Origin: Anodontia alba
Lineage: Eukaryota; Mollusca; Bivalvia; Lucinida; Lucinidae
DNA: 64,000 nt
Assembly: GCA_964016985.1 (NCBI GenBank)
Contig: OZ024821.1
Span: 15,363,211-15,427,210, forward strand
Direction of reading: 5' to 3'
Made by a program: the position numbers and the translations under genes. Shown here piece after piece: positions 61,141-64,000 of this stretch. Each line of letters starts with the position of its first letter. Position 1 is the first letter of the stretch. The notes beneath the pieces are model-generated. The model was not told the DNA's origin. It saw only the letters and a program-made list of their open reading frames with translations, and searched no databases.

Positions 61141-61924
61141 TATATTTCATTAGAACTTTTGATTGTGAGGTACCTCATATTTTAATAATGAAATGAATTT
61201 AAAAAAAAAAAAAAAAAATACATAAATACATAGAGTATCCTAATTTTTATATATCAGAACATCAAGAGAGTATCTCACACATGTATATAATTAAGGCCCT
61301 GTTTCTTAATAAATGATGATATATAGTAAAATTATTTAAAATGAAGAAGTCTATATCTTGAGTGAGGTCGCAGATCTAAGAGTTTTAGATTATTAAAATA
61401 GTAACCTAATATAATAACGAGAAAAACTGTCACGCAGCAGCATAGCTCACCCTAGCCTAGCCACTAGGTGTTAAAATGAATAATATGGAAACAAAGCCAT
61501 CTATCTGCATTAAAATGAACAGAATAATACTACAGCTAGTCTAGTCTCTTTTCTCAGTTTTAATGATAACAATATATTGGTGACTCTACCAAATAGACTT
61601 GCCATCATTAAGAAGTTGACTATCTTTTAATTAAAAAAAATGATCAGACTTATTTTCAGACTAGTAGCTAGTCAAAGCTCACACTAATAGCAGATTGTCT
61701 GTCAACTGTGCAATCAAAATTACCCAAAATTTTAATATGAAATTTCCTTGACACTGACCTCACAGTCACTGAGAGAGGGTAAAGTTTGTAATGGATAAAA
61801 CTTGGAACATGATTGTGTCTAACATAAATACAAGTATTCAATAAAAGCACCACAAGCATAATACCCCGCCATAGTAATTATTTGTTTATGTATTAAAGTT
61901 ATCGTTGCGAAAATGTCTGGAAAG
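61141..61924. other. Unassigned AT-rich interval
   Basis: A 20 bp A-run lies at 61200-61219. No gene is supported. The minus-strand ORF at 61668-61859 has no motif. Confidence 0.45.
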
Positions 61925-62665
61925 AAAATGACGGAGGAACAGATAACAATCCTAAACCAGATCTTGATAATATCAATGGACAGATAACAATCCTAAACCA
62001 GATCTTGATAATATCAATGCATAAAGCAAGTTTGGTTAAAAGGCCTTGTTATTTACTCAAGTTATCGTCCGGAAACGAAAATATGGGCGCGTCTCGGGCA
62101 GATAACTCCGTAAAAATTTGACGAAATTTGCCCATTAGCAATTCCAAAACAGATCTCCTTAAGGTCAATGCATATAGCAAGTCTGGTTAAAATCCCTTGT
62201 TATTTACTCAAGTTATCGTCTGGAAACGAAAATATGGGCATGTCTCAGGCAGATAACTCCGTAAAAATTAGAAAAAAATTGCCCGTTAGCAATTCCATAC
62301 CAGATCTTCTTCATGTCAATATATATAGCAAGTTTGGTCAAAATCCCTTCTTATTTACTGGTTTTCATCCGGAAATGAAAATATGGGCGTGTCTCGGGCA
62401 GATAACTCCATAAAAATTTGACCATTAGCAATCCCAAACCAGATCTCCCTAATGTCAATGTATATCGCAAGTCTGGTTAAAATCCCTTGTTATTTACTCA
62501 AGTTATCCCGGAAACGAAAATATGGGGGTGTCTCGGGCAGATAACTCTGTAAAAATTTGACGAAATCTGCCTACTAGCAATCCCATACCAGATCTCCACA
62601 ATATCAATGCACACACGGACGTCCAACGTGAAACCATAATACCCTGCCACTATTGTGTGGCAGGG
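61925..62665. mobile_element. PRL-2 pearl-like tandem element, five units
   Basis: Units start at CAGATAACTCC-type motifs near 62099, 62250, 62399 and 62538 (spacing 151, 149, 139 bp), with a partial unit before. Each contains GCCCATTAGCAATTCC, ATAGCAAGTTTGGTTAAA, CTCAAGTTATCGTCCGG and ATATGGGCGTGTCTCGGG. It begins near a 39 bp direct repeat (61940 and 61981) and ends in the hairpin ATACCCTGCCACTATTGTGT..GGCAGGGTAT at 62639-62669. Confidence 0.88.
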
Positions 62666-62669
62666 TATA

Positions 62670-63172
62670 ATTAATATATATGGGCATACAGGTCTTTTAG
62701 AAGCTTTAACCAAAATGTTTAACTTAAAATTTCCAAGACTGTGACCTTGACCTCAAGGTCAATGAGCAATTGCTACTTATATTGGACAAAATTTTGGACC
62801 AGTATTTAACATCTGTACCAACTTCATACATTCAGAAGACCTTGTCTTTAGAAACCTTTAACTTAAAAATTTGATGTAAAATTTGTAAGTCTGTGACCGC
62901 AAAGCCACTAAGGGCATGGAGTTTGTGCCTGAAAGATTAAGGTCAATGAGTGGAGAGCAGATGATACTTTGTAAAACTCTGTGTATCAGTATCTAACACC
63001 AGTCCAGTATCAACTAACTCTATAAAGGGGTTAAGGAGATATGAGCCTCTAAATTTTAAAATCAACAAAAAGAATATAGGTTTAAGGAGATAAGAGCATC
63101 TAAATTTTAAAATTAACAACATGAATTCCGCAAACTGAAACAAACTATTAATGTAAGTGCAGAAGATCATAC
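62670..63172 (-). other. Intron candidate with short repeats
   Basis: GACCTTGACCTCAAGGTCAA at 62744-62763 contains a perfect dyad. TAAGGAGATATGAGCCTCTA (63033) and TAAGGAGATAAGAGCATCTA (63083) start a direct repeat of about 50 bp period. The segment lies immediately downstream of the 63173-63348 exon donor. Confidence 0.5.
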
Positions 63173-63348
63173 CGAAGTGTCTCCTCCACTTTGGTAATTA
63201 TCCCCGTTCATATTCATATAGATTCCACCCTGACCTCCCAGTCCCGCAGTTGAGACAGCCATATTGTATCCGGCCGCCCCTGGTGGTAAAAATGAGCTGC
63301 CTTTAAATCCTACTGTTGATGAGTCATCTGAGTCTCCATCTCCAAAAT
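63173..63348 (-). CDS. Internal coding exon (about 58 codons), Gly/Ser-rich, unidentified gene
   Basis: The 176 bp exon is preceded by the acceptor TTTCATTGCAG (AG at 63350-63349) and followed by the donor TCG|GTATGA (GT at 63172-63171). It enters in phase 1 and leaves in phase 0. The open frame begins DFGDGDSDDSSTVGF, an acidic Ser-rich patch, then a small-residue segment with FLPPGAAGYNMAV and YMNMNGDNYQSGGD. CpG and codon composition differ clearly from the AT-rich repeats around it. It joins in frame to the 56591-56671 exon. No domain is visible; it reads like a disordered C-terminal region of a regulatory or RNA/DNA-binding protein. The stretch NMNGDNYQS faintly recalls the tail of PBX-type homeodomain proteins, too weak for a name. 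Earlier exons are outside the window. Confidence 0.75.
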
Positions 63349-63389
63349 CTGCAATGAAACATGTAAATACATCATGAGAAATTAAATCT

Positions 63390-63466
63390 TTTAGCATATG
63401 CGTGCAGCACAGGCCCAGACCAGGCTGCGCATTTGCACTGTCTGATCTTGGCCTTTGCTGTGCTTA
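63390..63466. repeat. Core palindrome fragment
   Basis: GCACAGGCCCAGACCAGGCT and TGTCTGATCTTGGCCTTTGC are an imperfect dyad of the core found in PAL-E/F/G. Confidence 0.5.
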
Positions 63467-63474
63467 CAGCATTA

Positions 63475-63679
63475 CAAATTAATCTCTATATAACAGGGTT
63501 CATAACACAGTTAAAAGATGGATCCCAAAAATGTATAGATTATATAGAAAAATGACCATAAATGGTCATTTTTCTAAATAATCTATATGTTTTTGTTTGG
63601 ATATAACACGGTTGTATAACAAACACAGTTTATGCTTTGGACCCCAACAATAGTGTTATAAAGAGGTTGTGGTGTATTA
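63475..63679. mobile_element. PAL-I foldback element, copy 2 (inverted)
   Basis: ATCTCTATATAACAGGG and GTTATAAAGAGGTTGTGGTG ends; the centre ATAGAAAAATGACCATAAAT and complement. Opposite orientation to 38632-38853. Confidence 0.87.
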
Positions 63680-63750
63680 ACCCTTGTCCTGCTGAACCAA
63701 GATATACCCTGCCTTTGCAAACAGTGTAGATCCAGATCAGTTGGCTTCTG
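63679..63750. repeat. PAL-E element, truncated
   Basis: TTAACCCTTGTCCTGCTGAA, TATACCCTGCCTTTGCAAAC and TAGATCCAGATCAGTTGGCT, then the sequence breaks at the palindrome centre. Confidence 0.7.
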
Positions 63751-63832
63751 TTTGGTGATTTAAACCACTTTACTGTGGTATGGACAAGCAAAAGCCCTGT
63801 GCAAGATGTGACTGAGAAGTAGTATTTGTTTG

Positions 63833-64000
63833 TGTTGAGGTTTTACAGCCCAGTCAACCCAATGGGGTCAGACCCATGTCGAACGCGGTCAGTTTACCTA
63901 ACCACAAGTTTCCTGGGCAGGCTTAGTCCTCTAAGTGGTTAACCAGTATTGTGCACATTCTTTCACCAGAAACTGACAACTGCCCTTCTTGAATCAGTGG
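63833..64000 (-). mobile_element. tRNA-derived SINE (type 1), partial, runs off the window
   Basis: The reverse complement of 52846-52992: GTGTTGAGGTTTTACAGCC, CAAGTTTCCTGGGCAGGCTT, AACCAGTATTGTGCACATTC and AACTGACAACTGCCCTTCTT. The tRNA head with boxes A and B should lie just beyond 64000. Confidence 0.88.

Noticed and set aside
61913..61987. Short ORF starting MSGKKMTEEQ
   Set aside because: It runs into the PRL-2 repeat after a dozen codons and stops; no splice support.
63173..63348. Naming the exon as a PBX/extradenticle-type homeobox tail
   Set aside because: The resemblance is a few residues in low-complexity sequence with no homeodomain in the window; not enough for a name.

Overview
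This window looks like 64 kb of AT-rich invertebrate nuclear DNA, most consistent with a bivalve mollusc. The reasons are: a LINE with an SGNH-esterase ORF1 and an (ATT)n tail, tRNA-derived SINEs, pearl-like elements built on 140-151 bp tandem units, a very dense load of palindromic (foldback) non-autonomous elements, and short exons separated by kilobase introns. The species call is inference, because no search could be run. There are no bacterial operons, rRNA genes or CRISPR arrays.

Layout. 0-5 kb: foldback elements and two pearl-like tandem elements. 5.6-11.4 kb (minus): a nearly complete CR1/L2-group LINE with an intact ORF1 and an ORF2 broken by two single-base frameshifts. 12-20 kb: mostly unassigned AT-rich sequence with one SINE, one hAT-like MITE and small repeats. 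20.2-21.5 kb: an internally deleted second LINE abutting half of a foldback element. 21.5-30.6 kb: MITEs, a G-rich tract, a low-copy duplicated block and a strand-asymmetric C-rich tract. 30.7-33.7 kb: a 145 bp-period tandem array and another pearl-like element. 33.7-44 kb: many foldback families, several nested. 44.5-61.2 kb: an exceptional cluster of one foldback family (PAL-A, about 30 copies) mixed with others. 61.9-62.7 kb: a pearl-like element. 63.2-63.35 kb: a convincing protein-coding exon on the minus strand.

Cellular gene. Two minus-strand exons (63173-63348 and 56591-56671) have canonical splice sites and compatible phase 0 junctions. A strong acceptor at 54717-54716 could add a two-codon terminal exon. 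They appear to be the 3' part of one gene whose earlier exons lie beyond position 64000. Its product is a Gly/Ser-rich low-complexity tail that I cannot name. The 54-63 kb repeat cluster would then be its introns.

Repeat families, named here for cross-reference: PAL-A (ends CATAGCTCCAGATAAG; core GTGGGTACTCATTAGAAG), PAL-A2 (same core, ends GAGGAGTATTTGACGATAAT), PAL-B (half-arm ACAGGATTTGACATTTCATG), PAL-C (GGGCCCAGTTGTTCAAAGC), PAL-D (CATGCTCAACTCAGCTGAGC), PAL-E (AACCCTTGTCATGCTGAA), PAL-F (GTCCTAAAATTTCGAACA), PAL-G (CAGACAGGCCTGAGCAAAC), PAL-H (TTAAGGGGA ends, GGGGTCTACTCTAAAAGGAA inside), PAL-I (ATAGAAAAATGACC), PRL-1/2/3 (tandem, pearl-like) and DUP-1 (low-copy block). The most striking pattern is modularity: one palindromic core occurs with different outer ends, and one short core (AAACAGTGCAGATCCAGATC) sits at the centre of at least three families with unrelated termini.
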